A DNA stretch of 37,235 bases from Gammaproteobacteria bacterium (GCA_012728415.1 JAAYFD010000065.1:1-37235), one strand, 5' to 3'; counted from the stretch's first letter, positions 8,232-17,484 are shown. Numbers and translations are program-made. The notes: generated by a model from the sequence alone, not told the origin.

Positions 8232-8267
8232 ATACTAATTTTGCATCAAGCAATACTCAGGGGGTAT
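8232..8267. promoter_or_regulatory. Tandem BenM/CatM-type LysR operators
   Basis: Bases 8253-8267 form an exact ATAC-N7-GTAT site, the consensus bound by BenM and CatM. Bases 8232-8246 form ATAC-N7-GCAT, one mismatch from it. Their centres are 21 bases apart, two helical turns, as expected for a LysR tetramer. The perfect site overlaps the regulator's ribosome-binding sequence, which suggests autorepression. The weaker site touches the proposed benA -35 box, which suggests inducer-dependent activation. Confidence 0.65.
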
Positions 8268-8269
8268 CG

Positions 8270-9199
8270 ATGGAGCTTAGACATTTAAGGTATTTTGTAA
8301 CAGTGGCGGAAGAGCAAAATCTGACCCAGGCTGCCAAAAGGCTCTACATCAGCCAGCCTCCGCTGACTCGCGCCATCATGCAGCTGGAAGAAGAACTAGG
8401 TGTTCAGCTCTTTCTTCGTCATTCCAGAGGTTTGGAGCTGACCTCGGCTGGGATGTACTTTTTTCCCCAAGCACAACAAATACTGAAGCGGATCGAGACT
8501 TTAGTAGAAGATACAAGGCGCATCGACAAGCAGCGAAAAGTGGTTTTTTCCATTGGTTTTGAGCCTTCCATTTTCTATGGTCAGCTACCCACCCTAGTAA
8601 GGCGACTAAGAAAAAACAAACATGTGGAAGTCATCCTGCACGAACTTGACAGCAACGAGCAGATTCAGGCTTTAAAAACAGGAAAAATCGATGTTGGTCT
8701 GGGCCGCGTACGCATCGAGGATCCAGCAGTGGAGCAGGATGTACTATTTAGTGAGCCCATCGTTGCAGCCCTACCATCCAGCCATCCGCTGCTGGAAAAT
8801 TCACTCACACTAGAGCAGTTGGCATCCCTCCCGATTATCACTTTCCCCCCGGGACCGGGACCCAGCTTTGCTAGCTTGGTACATAGCCTATTTTACTTAC
8901 ACGGACTGAAAGCTAATACCGTTCAAGAAGTGAACGATCTCCAAACAGCCCTATCATTAGTCGCCTCAGACATGGGGTTTACTCTGGTTCCAGAGCAAGT
9001 CACGCAAGTAACCAGGGAAGGGGTCACCTATGTAGTACTAGGTGACAACCAACTAACAACCAACGTCATTGCCTCCCGGCGCGCAAAAGAAAGGCCGAGC
9101 GCAATCATGCGCTTGGCTAACATCATACTTCGCGAACTAGTAAACAACCGACTCACAGGTCGCTACCCACCGCGGACAAGTCAACAACCAACGATCTAA
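8270..9199 (+). CDS. benM: LysR-type regulator of the ben operon, BenM/CatM/CatR-like
   Basis: This 309-residue LysR protein begins [20 protein letters not shown]. The winged helix-turn-helix covers residues 1-60 ([20 protein letters not shown]), followed by a linker helix and an effector domain from about 90 to 300. The N-terminus and the [16 protein letters not shown] segment closely resemble BenM and CatM, which respond to benzoate and/or cis,cis-muconate. It diverges from benA and its ATG lies three bases past an ATAC-N7-GTAT site. Its DNA is richer in A/T than its neighbours (by hand count 23 G/C of 60 in 8881-8940, against 38 of 60 in 5461-5520 within benC). The stop overlaps the convergent glnA stop. 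Pseudomonas putida uses the AraC-type BenR for this role, so a LysR regulator here is a difference. Confidence 0.8.
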   Translation: MELRHLRYFVTVAEEQNLTQAAKRLYISQPPLTRAIMQLEEELGVQLFLRHSRGLELTSAGMYFFPQAQQILKRIETLVEDTRRIDKQRKVVFSIGFEPSIFYGQLPTLVRRLRKNKHVEVILHELDSNEQIQALKTGKIDVGLGRVRIEDPAVEQDVLFSEPIVAALPSSHPLLENSLTLEQLASLPIITFPPGPGPSFASLVHSLFYLHGLKANTVQEVNDLQTALSLVASDMGFTLVPEQVTQVTREGVTYVVLGDNQLTTNVIASRRAKERPSAIMRLANIILRELVNNRLTGRYPPRTSQQPTI

Positions 9200-10599
9200 C
9201 AGCTGTAGTACAGCTCGTACTCCAGCGGATGCACGAAGGTTCGTACGCGCAAGTCTTCGGCAGACTTGAGCTCAATGTAGGCATCGATGAAGTCATTGCT
9301 AAACACCCCGCCACGCAACAGAAAGTCTCGGTCCTGATCCAGCGCACTCAGCGCTTCGCTAAGACTTCCACAGACTTGCGGGATATGCCGCGACTCTTCC
9401 GGCGGCAGGTCATACAGGTTTTTGTCGGCAGGGTCACCTGGGTGGACGCGGTTCTGGATGCCATCAAGTCCGGCCATCAATAACGCGGCAAAGGCCAGGT
9501 AAGGATTGGCGGACGGGTCGGGAAAGCGAGCCTCGATACGACGCCCCCTTGGGCTGCTGTTGTAAGGGATACGAATTGCAGCCGAGCGGTTGCGCGCCGA
9601 GTAAGCCAGCATAACAGGGGCTTCAAAGCCTGGCACCAGGCGCTTGTAGGAGTTGGTGGACGGATTGGTCAGCGCATTGAGCGCCTTGGCATGCTTGATG
9701 ATGCCCCCAATAAAGTACAGTGCTGTATCCGACAGGCCGGAGTAACCCTCGCCGGCAAAAATGTTCTTGCCATCGGCAGTAATTGACATATGTACATGCA
9801 TGCCCGAGCCATTGTCACCATATAGCGGTTTGGGCATGAAAGTAGCAGTGCGACCATAGGCATCGGCCACGTTGCGCACCACATACTTGAGTGTCTGGAC
9901 TTCGTCAGCCTTGCTGACCAAAGTGTTGAACTTGACGCCGATTTCGTTCTGCCCGGCAGTGGCCACCTCGTGGTGGTGCACTTCGACTTCCTGTCCCATT
10001 TCCTCCAGTGCATTGCACATGGATGTACGTATTTCGTGGTCCGGATCGTTCGGCGCCACCGGCATGTAACCACCGCGCACGGCGATGCGGTGACCGCGAT
10101 TGCCACCTTCCTGCTCGGCATCGCTGCTCCAGGCAGCCTGGGCCGAGTGGATCTTGAACATGGCGCCGGACATGTCCGCCTTGTACTGTACCTGGTCAAA
10201 AACAAAGAACTCGGGCTCCGGCCCTACCCAGAAGCTGTCACCAATGCCGGTGGCTTTCAGGTAGTCTTCGGCCCGCTGAGCCAACGCACGGGGATCACGG
10301 TCGTAACCCTGCATAGTCGATGGTTCAATCACATCGCAAACCAGGATCAGGGTCCGCTCTTCGGTAAAAGGGTCAAGCACGGCGCTGTCATCATCCGGCA
10401 ACAGCAGCATGTCTGATGCCTCGATGCCTTTCCAGCCAGGCATCGACGAGCCGTCGAACATGGCGCCCTGCTCAAAAAAATCCTCATCCAGGTTCCGTGC
10501 CGGGAGAGTCAGGTGATGTTGTTGCCCGCGAATATCGGTAAAACGAAGATCAATCCATTTCACATGGTGTTGTTTTATTAATTCGAGTGACTTCAACAT
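9196..10599 (-). CDS. glnA: Glutamine synthetase, type I
   Basis: This 467-residue enzyme joins ammonia to glutamate using ATP. Visible landmarks are MFDGSS near residue 46, the metal-binding VGPEPEFF at about 125, [22 protein letters not shown], and the adenylylation loop [10 protein letters not shown] with the modifiable Tyr near 396, so activity is probably controlled by GlnE. I chose ATG 10599 because GGAG lies six bases upstream; a TTG at 10611 would add four residues but would place the ribosome site inside the gene. It converges on the LysR gene with overlapping stop codons (TAA 9197-9199, TAG 9198-9196). ntrB and ntrC, often nearby in Pseudomonas, are absent from this window. Confidence 0.97.
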   Translation of the reverse strand: MLKSLELIKQHHVKWIDLRFTDIRGQQHHLTLPARNLDEDFFEQGAMFDGSSMPGWKGIEASDMLLLPDDDSAVLDPFTEERTLILVCDVIEPSTMQGYDRDPRALAQRAEDYLKATGIGDSFWVGPEPEFFVFDQVQYKADMSGAMFKIHSAQAAWSSDAEQEGGNRGHRIAVRGGYMPVAPNDPDHEIRTSMCNALEEMGQEVEVHHHEVATAGQNEIGVKFNTLVSKADEVQTLKYVVRNVADAYGRTATFMPKPLYGDNGSGMHVHMSITADGKNIFAGEGYSGLSDTALYFIGGIIKHAKALNALTNPSTNSYKRLVPGFEAPVMLAYSARNRSAAIRIPYNSSPRGRRIEARFPDPSANPYLAFAALLMAGLDGIQNRVHPGDPADKNLYDLPPEESRHIPQVCGSLSEALSALDQDRDFLLRGGVFSNDFIDAYIELKSAEDLRVRTFVHPLEYELYYSC

Positions 10600-10777
10600 C
10601 AGGGTCTCCAAATCGGCTAACGGTCCACAACAGAGCGGACTGCAATCGTGATATTCTGGACTCTGGCAGCAGCAAATACCAGAGCTGCGCTGTCAAAAAA
10701 GGTGGACAGGCGGTCACTGCCAGCAGGCCCGCCACTCAAACCACAACCGTTTCCACTGATCCCGGCGGAGTTCACAC

Positions 10778-11323
10778 ATGCGTTATTTATGGTTATTACT
10801 GGTCGTCTGCCTGGCAAGCACCGGTCACGCCACCGAGATTTACCAGTATGTCGACGAACATGGCAACCGCATTTTTACCGACAAGCCTCCAGTGCACGCA
10901 GATGCCGAAAAAATCAGCCTGCCCGAGGTCAACCGCACACAAATGCCTTCTCCGGCCGCACCGTCCGGTGCGTCACAGGCGCCCCCTGCTGATGACGGTG
11001 CTTCTGCTCCCCCTTACCGGCAACTGGCCATTGCCGGGCTGCCCGAGCATGCGACCATCCGGGCCAATGACGGCAACATAGACGTGCATGTGAAAATACA
11101 GCCACGCCTGGCTATGCAGCACAGGCTGCAACTACTGGTAGACGGCGTACCTCATGGCGAACCTGTGCGCAGCATTCTGCTACGGGCCACCAATTTAGAC
11201 CGCGGCGAGCACAGTATCGCTGTTCAGGTGCTGTCTGGTGACAGGGTTCTGCAACAAAGCCCGGCCCACCAGGTCACTATCCAGCGCACCCATATCAATG
11301 CACCACCGCGTCGCCGACCATGA
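10778..11323 (+). CDS. DUF4124-domain secreted protein (first of tandem pair)
   Basis: A 181-residue protein with a Sec signal peptide (MRYLWLLLVVCLASTGHA) followed at once by a DUF4124 motif (IYQYVDEHGNRIFTDKPP). A Pro/Ala-rich linker and a C-terminal domain that looks like an immunoglobulin-type beta fold (LLVDGVPHGEP) come next. It is likely periplasmic or envelope-associated; its function is unknown. It is divergent from glnA, 178 bases away, and overlaps the next, paralogous gene by four bases (ATGA). DUF4124 genes commonly sit near glnA/ntrBC in Pseudomonas, but no nitrogen role has been shown to my knowledge. Confidence 0.85.
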   Translation: MRYLWLLLVVCLASTGHATEIYQYVDEHGNRIFTDKPPVHADAEKISLPEVNRTQMPSPAAPSGASQAPPADDGASAPPYRQLAIAGLPEHATIRANDGNIDVHVKIQPRLAMQHRLQLLVDGVPHGEPVRSILLRATNLDRGEHSIAVQVLSGDRVLQQSPAHQVTIQRTHINAPPRRRP

Positions 11324-11964
11324 AGAAAACACTGGCAATCGGGCTGTTTGGGCTTGGCAACATGATCATCGGCAGCACCGCAGCCCAGATCTACAGCTAT
11401 GTGGATGCCGATGGCCAGCAGGTTTTCACTGACCGCCCTCCGGCAACCGCCAGCAGTGAAACAGTTGAACTGCAAACCGTAAACCGCATGCCGGCGGGCC
11501 AGCGCATAATCAAACTGCAAGCCCCTGCCGAGTTGAAGCGCCAACTGGAGCCCGCACCCCCGCCCTATCAGGCATTCGCGCTGCTCAGCCCACTGCAGGA
11601 CGAAACCCTGCGCAATACAGGAACAGCTGTCGATATCCAGGTCAGCAGCACGCCGCAACTACAGCCCGGCCATTCTTATCAGGCTTCGCTCAATGGCGTC
11701 GCCCACGGCAGCGCCAGCACCAAACCTGAGTGGCAAATTCATGGCGTGGAGCGCGGCAGCCATCAACTGGCAGTTCAGCTGCTGGACGAAAACAAAAAAC
11801 CGCTGATGCAGACACCAGAGATAACCATTCACATCAAGCAAACCACACTGGCAGACCGTCGCCGCACCAGACCCTGTGCAGAAGACGATTACGGCCAGCG
11901 ACCAGAGTGTCCGCTAGCCGACAAACCAGAAAAAAAGAAACCCTGGTGGCGGCTGGGGCTATAG
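11320..11964 (+). CDS. DUF4124-domain secreted protein (second of tandem pair)
   Basis: This 214-residue paralogue of the preceding gene has a short signal peptide, the DUF4124 motif (IYSYVDADGQQVFTDRPP), a linker and the same C-terminal domain (ASLNGVAHGSA). It adds a basic, charged tail ending in KKPWWRLGL with two Cys (RPCAEDDYGQRPECP), which could form a disulfide. The start codon overlaps the upstream stop by four bases, so the pair is co-translated. The two proteins probably arose by tandem duplication and may work as partners. Function is unknown. Confidence 0.85.
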   Translation: MKKTLAIGLFGLGNMIIGSTAAQIYSYVDADGQQVFTDRPPATASSETVELQTVNRMPAGQRIIKLQAPAELKRQLEPAPPPYQAFALLSPLQDETLRNTGTAVDIQVSSTPQLQPGHSYQASLNGVAHGSASTKPEWQIHGVERGSHQLAVQLLDENKKPLMQTPEITIHIKQTTLADRRRTRPCAEDDYGQRPECPLADKPEKKKPWWRLGL

Positions 11965-12055
11965 AAGCCGGCTTGCTCCATGGCAAGGTTCCACAGCCCC
12001 CAGGGAGAACACCCCTTCCGTACACAAGCGCAGCCCTGCACAACGCTCCGTTCAT

Positions 12056-12811
12056 TCAGACAGCGTGACGACACATCCAGTGCAGGTAACGGCCCAGCGG
12101 GCCAAGGGCCGGGTGTCGCCGGTACAGCAACTCGGTCTCGACCAGCTCCTGGTCGGCAATTTTGTCGCGAAACCTGGGCTGCATATAGTCGTGAAAAACC
12201 CGGATGCCACTGCGCTGTTCTGGCTGCCAGTCATGTGCGGCCAGTATCTGCTCCAGTTCGCACGGATCCAGAGGCTGTTGCGGAGTCAGCCCTCCCTTGT
12301 CACCAGCAAAGTGCCCTTTGGCCAGCTTGCGCAAATTACCCTTGACCAGGTTGTGCAGCACTAGCGCATCTTTATTGTAAAACGCCAGCGATAACCACCC
12401 GTCCGGCTTGAGCAGGGGCTTCAGCGCGGCCAGCAGGGCTGCCGGATCAGCCAGCCACTCCAGGACTGCATGACACAAAATCAGGTCATAGGGTTGAGGC
12501 TTGCTGTCCACCAGTTGCTGCCAGTCACAGGGGACAAAATCTGCCTCGACGCCCGCTTCAGCAAAACTGCTGCGAGCAGCATCCAGCATCGGCACGCTGG
12601 GCTCCACCAGGGTCACCTGGTGCCCCTGCCGGGCCAGCCAAAGCGCCATATTGCCCAGTCCGGCACCCATATCCAGCACCCTGAGCTGCTGCTGCGGGAG
12701 TATTTCCTGCAAATCAGCCTGCAGCACTGCGAGGCGAATGGCCCCCTTGTTGTTACCATAAATCTTGCGGGCAAAGCGTACTGCCAGATCATCAAAGTGT
12801 TGGTCTTGCAT
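12056..12811 (-). CDS. cmoM: tRNA 5-carboxymethoxyuridine methyltransferase (CmoM/SmtA)
   Basis: A 251-residue class I SAM-dependent methyltransferase. The N-terminus MQDQHFDDLAVRFARKIYG is nearly the CmoM signature. Motif I is VLDMGAGLGNMALWLA (about 45-60), and LILCHAVLEWLADP follows. FYNKDALVLHNLVKGN and GIRVFHDYM match CmoM. The enzyme methylates cmo5U at the wobble position of several tRNAs to mcmo5U, widening codon reading. It is convergent with the DUF4124 pair and appears to stand alone. No terminator with a T-run was seen between them. Confidence 0.9.
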   Translation of the reverse strand: MQDQHFDDLAVRFARKIYGNNKGAIRLAVLQADLQEILPQQQLRVLDMGAGLGNMALWLARQGHQVTLVEPSVPMLDAARSSFAEAGVEADFVPCDWQQLVDSKPQPYDLILCHAVLEWLADPAALLAALKPLLKPDGWLSLAFYNKDALVLHNLVKGNLRKLAKGHFAGDKGGLTPQQPLDPCELEQILAAHDWQPEQRSGIRVFHDYMQPRFRDKIADQELVETELLYRRHPALGPLGRYLHWMCRHAV

Positions 12812-13210
12812 AGGGATGCTTTTCTATTTTTTCAGCATAAAGAATTGAGTACTGATCATAGCTGCACAGATCTCTGTCAGCACGTCCAGTTTTAGCCTGT
12901 GTAGCTGCCTGCCAAGCCAGCAGGGCGCCCGGCAGGCAAGGCAGGATCAGGGCCATGACAGGGCGTAGCCATGCCGTACCGGAGCTTCGAACACCGCTGT
13001 CATTGGCGACAGGAGTTAATCAAACAGGCCACAAGCATATCGCCATTTTTGACAGTGCAACCCGGCAACCATGCTGCGACTGCCAAAAGCCATATGTCAC
13101 CGACACCCCCTCGCCCAGGGCCGGGGCTTACACCGCTCACTCCGGCACCGTGCCGGAATGAGCCGCTTCGCCGGGTTTCTGCTGCTGACGACATGCCAGC
13201 AACGCTCACG
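12812..13210. other. 399-base gap between cmoM and pmbA
   Basis: No convincing gene was found. CCGGCAC (13142-13148) and GTGCCGG (13150-13156) form a near-perfect palindrome about 55-70 bases after the pmbA stop and could act as its 3' hairpin, without a T-run. A direct GGCAGGC-rich patch lies near 12905-12945. Short open frames here lack ribosome sites and family features. Confidence 0.5.
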
Positions 13211-14557
13211 TCAACTGCCGGCGACTTTCATCTGCGCCAGCAAAACCGAGCCAGTACGCAGGCTGCCCCTGGTGTCCAGATCGGAGCCGACCGCCACCAG
13301 GTTTCGATACATGTCCCGCAGGTTGCCGGCAATGGTTACCTCTTGCACCGGGAACTGGATCTCGCCGTTTTCCACCCAGTAGCCGCCCGCTCCACGAGAG
13401 TAGTCGCCCGTCACCATATTCAGTCCCTGCCCCATCAGCTCGGTCACCAGCAACCCGGTGCCCATCTGCCTGAGTAGCGCAGCGCGGTCTTGCTGACCGT
13501 GGGTCACAAAGACATTGCGTGCACCACCGGCGTTGGCAGTACTGGGCAGGCCGAGCTTGCGGCCGGAGTAAGTGCTGAGCAGATAGCTGACCAGCTGGCC
13601 ATCCTTGATAAACGGCTGGGCACGGGTTGCCAAACCATCGCCGTCAAACGAACTGCTGGCCAGTCCGCCCTTGAGCAATGGGCGCTCATCCAGGGTGAAC
13701 CAGTCAGGAAACAGCTGCTCACCCAGTGCATCCACCAGGAATGATGCTTTGCGATACAGGGCGCCTCCGGAAATAGCGCCCAACAAATGACCAAACAAGC
13801 CTCGAGCCACCTCGGCAGCAAAAATCACTGGCACATTGCAGGTCGGTACCGAGCGGGCGCCCAAACGGCTGGTGGTGCGCTCTGCCGCCTTACGGCCGAT
13901 GCTCTGGGCGCTGGCCAGGGCATCGGCACGACGGCCGTGATCGTACCAGTAATCACGCTGCATGCTCCCGCCTTCGCCGGCAATCATCACACAACTGATG
14001 CTGTGAGCGGTGCCGGCATAGCCACCGATGAAGCCATGGCTGTTGCCATACACAGTGCAGCCGCGACTGGTATCGACACTGGTACCGTCCGCATTGGTAA
14101 TACGCGGATCGGCAGCAAAAGCGGCCTCCTCACACTCCAGCGCCAGCTCAACAGCCTGTTCCGGGGACAACTCCCAGGGATGCCACAGGTCCAGCTCCGG
14201 CAGCTCGCGTGCCATCAGCTCCGGATCGGCAAGGCCCGCGCAGTCGTCTTCCGAGGTATGCCGGGCAATCGCCAAAGCAGCCGCAACCGTCTCACGCACG
14301 GCAGCATCACCCATCACCGTGGTGCTCGCCGAGCCTTTGCGCTGGCCGCTATAAACAGTAATCGAAAAGCCCTGGTCACGGATAAACTCAACCGATTCCA
14401 CTTCACGCTGACGCACGCTGGCAGTCAGGCCGTCCTGCAGGCTGACTGCCACCTCACAGGCAGTAGCCCCCTGGCGCCGGGCTTCGGCCAATATATGCTC
14501 CACCTGTGCTTGTAATGCAGGAATGGCCTCGGGGCCGGACTGCTCAATGCCGTTCAT
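13211..14557 (-). CDS. pmbA: Metalloprotease-like protein PmbA (TldE)
   Basis: This 448-residue TldD/PmbA-family protein has the N-terminal domain motif VSLQDGLTASVRQREVESVEF. The C-terminal region carries LVDALGEQLFPDWFTLDERP and the late TGDYSRGAGGYWVENGEI block. PmbA (TldE) forms a heterodimer with TldD, which carries the zinc site; together they degrade unfolded peptides and mature microcin B17 or quench CcdA. PmbA itself lacks the HExxxH motif, as here. It is divergent from darP, a pairing common in gammaproteobacteria. The length matches the family. Confidence 0.95.
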   Translation of the reverse strand: MNGIEQSGPEAIPALQAQVEHILAEARRQGATACEVAVSLQDGLTASVRQREVESVEFIRDQGFSITVYSGQRKGSASTTVMGDAAVRETVAAALAIARHTSEDDCAGLADPELMARELPELDLWHPWELSPEQAVELALECEEAAFAADPRITNADGTSVDTSRGCTVYGNSHGFIGGYAGTAHSISCVMIAGEGGSMQRDYWYDHGRRADALASAQSIGRKAAERTTSRLGARSVPTCNVPVIFAAEVARGLFGHLLGAISGGALYRKASFLVDALGEQLFPDWFTLDERPLLKGGLASSSFDGDGLATRAQPFIKDGQLVSYLLSTYSGRKLGLPSTANAGGARNVFVTHGQQDRAALLRQMGTGLLVTELMGQGLNMVTGDYSRGAGGYWVENGEIQFPVQEVTIAGNLRDMYRNLVAVGSDLDTRGSLRTGSVLLAQMKVAGS

Positions 14558-14764
14558 GCTGTATACTCCAACACAAATAAATGACGGGACAGCCTACCAG
14601 AAATCAACCCCGGCGTGACCTGGCCCAAGCTGTCGATTTTTGCCAAAGTCACATTTACCACAGCAGCGCGGCGCTTTGCCACTGCTCTAGGTTATGCAAA
14701 CCGGACAGCCCACAAAGCCGGCAGAGATTAAAAAACGAATCAAACAGCGCCAACAGGAAACAGC

Positions 14765-15274
14765 ATGTCAGACCAGTTTGAAGAAGAGTACGAAGAGAAA
14801 AGCAAATCGCAGATCAAGCGCGAATTTCTTGCCCTGCAAGACCTGGGTGCGCAACTCGCGGGATTAAAACCGGAAATGCTCAACCGCTTGCCCATCAACG
14901 ACGCCCTGCGCAAAGCACTGGACGAAAGTCCGCGTCACACCAAGCACATCGCCCGCAAGCGGCATAACCAGTATCTGGGCAAATTGCTGCGCGACCACGA
15001 TGTGGATGCCATCATGGCCGTGCTGGATCAGTTTGATACGGCCAGCCGCGAATACAACAACCGTTTCCACCAGCTGGAGCGCTGGCGTGAGCGCTTGCTG
15101 GATGAAGGCGATGACGCCCTGCAGGAACTGATGCAGGAATATCCGGATATCGACAGTCAGCATCTGCGTGGCCTGGTACGTCAGGCCCGGCAGGAGCGCG
15201 CAAGAGAAAAACCACCAGCTGCAGCCCGCAAGCTATTCCGTTACCTGCGTGAAGTAGCCGAGAAAAATCTGTAG
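14765..15274 (+). CDS. darP: Ribosome-associated protein DarP (YjgA, DUF615)
   Basis: A 169-residue, charged, helical protein of the DUF615/YjgA family. The acidic start (MSDQFEEEYEEKSKSQIKRE) is followed by LQDLGAQLAGL, RHTKHIARKRHNQYLGKLLR and a basic C-terminus. DarP helps late assembly of the 50S subunit. AGGA six bases upstream supports the start. It is divergent from pmbA across 207 bases, which presumably hold both promoters. Confidence 0.93.
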   Translation: MSDQFEEEYEEKSKSQIKREFLALQDLGAQLAGLKPEMLNRLPINDALRKALDESPRHTKHIARKRHNQYLGKLLRDHDVDAIMAVLDQFDTASREYNNRFHQLERWRERLLDEGDDALQELMQEYPDIDSQHLRGLVRQARQERAREKPPAAARKLFRYLREVAEKNL

Positions 15275-15592
15275 TTTCTACCCAGCCGCACCACTCGGCC
15301 AGACGCAGTGGCGAGTGCTTTGCATGATCCGGAAAACCCGAAGCAGGCCACTCATGGCTTGCGTAACCTTGCGACCACACAGCGTTGTGGGCTGTATTGC
15401 GGCCACGAAAACCTAAACCACCACAACCAGTTGCGCCAGGCCCCACAGTTCCAGCCTGCCAGGGGCTGGTGGCAGGGGTCTGGCCCGGATTTCTGAACCG
15501 GATGCGCCCTGCTCGCCGACAAACTTTAAGCCACATTGAAAACAGCTGTTCCCGGCTACCGGCGGGAGCCACTCTGGGTGTTGCAGCTGAAG
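15275..15592. other. 318-base gap between darP and the UDG-like gene
   Basis: The two flanking genes converge here. CACTCG and CGAGTG around 15296-15321 make a weak inverted repeat. No gene, T-run terminator or known repeat was recognised. The open frames are short and lack ribosome sites. Confidence 0.45.
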
Positions 15593-16195
15593 TTATGCAG
15601 GCGATATTTGTATGGCCACCCTGCGGCGCAGTTCTGGAATCACCTCTTCAGAAAACCAGGGATTGCGCTGAAACCAGGCAATATTGCGCGGTGACGGATG
15701 TGGCAGCGGCAAGATGTCGCCCGGCTGGTCACGCCAGTTTTTTACCCGCTCGGTCAAGCTCTTGTGATGACCACGCAAATAGTAGTTTTGTGCGTACTGA
15801 CCTATCAGCAAGGTCAGGCTGACATCTGGCAGCTGCTCCAGCAACTGTGCATGCCATTGCGGTGCACACTCTTTGCGTGGCGGCAAGTCACCGCTTTTGC
15901 CTTTTCCAGGGTAACAAAAGCCCATCGGCACAATGGCAAACAGCTGCGGGTCATAAAACTGCTCACGCGTGACCTGCATCCAGTCGCGCAGTCGATCACC
16001 GCTGGGATCATTCCAGGGTGTGACTGACTCATGCGCACGCAAGCCTGGGGCCTGGCCAATAATCAGAATACGTGCACCTTCGCCTGCCTGCAGCACCGGA
16101 CGCGGCGGCAAAGGCAAGTGCTCAGCACAAAGCGTGCAGGCATCAACTTCTTCCAGCAAAGGGATCAGCTCGGGCATAGTCTTTTCTTGCAGCAT
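15593..16195 (-). CDS. Uracil-DNA glycosylase superfamily protein, uncharacterised branch
   Basis: This protein of up to 200 residues has the UDG-superfamily motif A (IIGQAPG, about 45-51) and a motif-B-like HPSPRN near 165. Four Cys (Cys20, Cys23, Cys94, Cys110) are spaced like the 4Fe-4S ligands of family-4 enzymes. The usual GRPFVGRAG block after motif A is replaced by PWNDPSGDRLRDWM, so it is not a standard family-4 enzyme. It may repair deaminated bases, but its activity is unknown. The start could be ATG 16195 or ATG 16177 (MPELIPLLEE); neither has a strong ribosome site. It lies 38 bases after rsmJ on the same strand. Confidence 0.75.
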   Translation of the reverse strand: MLQEKTMPELIPLLEEVDACTLCAEHLPLPPRPVLQAGEGARILIIGQAPGLRAHESVTPWNDPSGDRLRDWMQVTREQFYDPQLFAIVPMGFCYPGKGKSGDLPPRKECAPQWHAQLLEQLPDVSLTLLIGQYAQNYYLRGHHKSLTERVKNWRDQPGDILPLPHPSPRNIAWFQRNPWFSEEVIPELRRRVAIQISPA

Positions 16196-16233
16196 GGAGG
16201 TCGAGAGCTCTCGCAGAGCTCAGCTAAGGTTTC

Positions 16234-16998
16234 TCAGGAGGCAGTCTCCCTCAGGCTCTTCAGCGGATAAATATCAAAACGGCTGGACTTGCCTTGCAAC
16301 ACATAACCAGGATCAGGACCAGCCAGCGCAGGAGCAATGCGCGGGCGTTTGACCACAACCCGGTGGCTGGCCAGCGCCAGCGCTGCTTCCAGCAGCAGGT
16401 GGGCATCCTCATCCCCACCCACCAAAGGCTGAAACAGGCGCATTTCTTTTTTTACCAGAGCACTTTTGCTGCGTTCGGGAAACATCGGGTCCAGATAAAT
16501 CACCTGGGGCCGCTCGCCCTGCCAGTTCTGCATCAGCTCGATGGCATTGCCATGCTGCAATTGCATGTTGCTGACGATGGCTGCGGTTTCCGAATTCAGC
16601 AGCGCACGCTGCAAGCCATCCTGTAACAGGGCCGCAACCAGCGGGTGACGCTCAATCATGTCCACCCGGCAGCCCAGGCAGGCCAGAACAAAGGCATCCC
16701 GGCCCAGCCCGGCGGTGGCATCCAGCAGATATGGGCGAACCGCACGCTGAATGCCAACGGCCCTGGCAATCATCTGGCCTGTGCCACCGCCAAACTGACG
16801 ACGGTGCGCCAGTGCGCCGGTAACAAAGTCAACCCGCACCGGGCCGGCTTTGCTGTTAACTTCTTGTAATTGCAGACCGCCGGAGGTCAGCTGCAGTTCA
16901 AATTCTGGGTTTTCAGCGGGCTGCAAGCCCAAGCGCCCAGCCAACTCGGCTGCCTGGCATGCCAGTGCCGGATCAAGGGCTATAACACGGACGCTCAT
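16234..16998 (-). CDS. rsmJ: 16S rRNA (guanine1516-N2)-methyltransferase RsmJ
   Basis: A 254-residue SAM-dependent rRNA methyltransferase with [19 protein letters not shown] (motif I), VDMIERHP and the catalytic-type motif [26 protein letters not shown] upstream also matches RsmJ (YhiQ). It methylates G1516 of 16S rRNA. Its ATG shares one base with the TGA of the preceding small gene (TGATG), indicating coupling. Length and motifs match the family. Confidence 0.95.
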   Translation of the reverse strand: MSVRVIALDPALACQAAELAGRLGLQPAENPEFELQLTSGGLQLQEVNSKAGPVRVDFVTGALAHRRQFGGGTGQMIARAVGIQRAVRPYLLDATAGLGRDAFVLACLGCRVDMIERHPLVAALLQDGLQRALLNSETAAIVSNMQLQHGNAIELMQNWQGERPQVIYLDPMFPERSKSALVKKEMRLFQPLVGGDEDAHLLLEAALALASHRVVVKRPRIAPALAGPDPGYVLQGKSSRFDIYPLKSLRETAS

Positions 16999-17333
16999 CA
17001 GGCGTACAGGTCGAGCCCGAGCACCTGGTTCGCATCCAGGGCGTCGTCAGTCATGTTGGCGGTTGTCGAGTAGCTGACCATGGCCTGCTGGTTTTGCCAG
17101 GGCAGGTTTTGACGGGGAAAGCCCGTCTGGCGTTCCTGGTAACGCTGGTATTCTTCTTGTGCTTGCAGCTGCGAAATGGCTTGCAGGCTCTGCGGACGCG
17201 AGTGCCCGGACAATGCATCGCCCTGACGGCTGCGGCTTTCATCCTGACGCACCTGCGCATCAGATGCAGCAACTGCGTCTGGCCGAGTGGTGCGACTGGG
17301 CACGTAAGCAGGAGAATATCCGTCAATGCGCAT
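16998..17333 (-). CDS. Small hypothetical protein, polar and Gln/Ser-rich
   Basis: This 111-residue protein has no membrane segment or signal peptide. It begins [20 protein letters not shown] and is rich in Gln, Arg, Ser and Tyr, with a likely helix around residues 45-70 ([20 protein letters not shown]). The ATG has GAGG about seven bases upstream, and the stop overlaps the rsmJ start, which supports real translation. I recall similar small proteins next to rsmJ in Pseudomonas but do not know a function. It looks largely disordered. Confidence 0.65.
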   Translation of the reverse strand: MRIDGYSPAYVPSRTTRPDAVAASDAQVRQDESRSRQGDALSGHSRPQSLQAISQLQAQEEYQRYQERQTGFPRQNLPWQNQQAMVSYSTTANMTDDALDANQVLGLDLYA

Positions 17334-17484
17334 GAAAAAACCTCAAAATGACGCCACTACTGTAGCCAGATGCTGGCTGTCCGGCAAGCCTGTACCAGAC
17401 AAATGCAGACGCTGCCAGGCATTCCCTGCCAAGCCCTGCAGCCCTCCCACGCATGCGCCACTTCAGTGGTGACCCGGCCCCGCC

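Noticed and set aside
10609..10611. TTG start for glnA adding four residues
   Set aside because: The GGAG ribosome site would lie inside the gene; ATG 10599 has correct spacing and matches the family N-terminus.
15012..15572. Minus-strand frame of 186 codons across darP and the following gap
   Set aside because: It overlaps darP antisense, has a low-complexity translation and no ribosome site.
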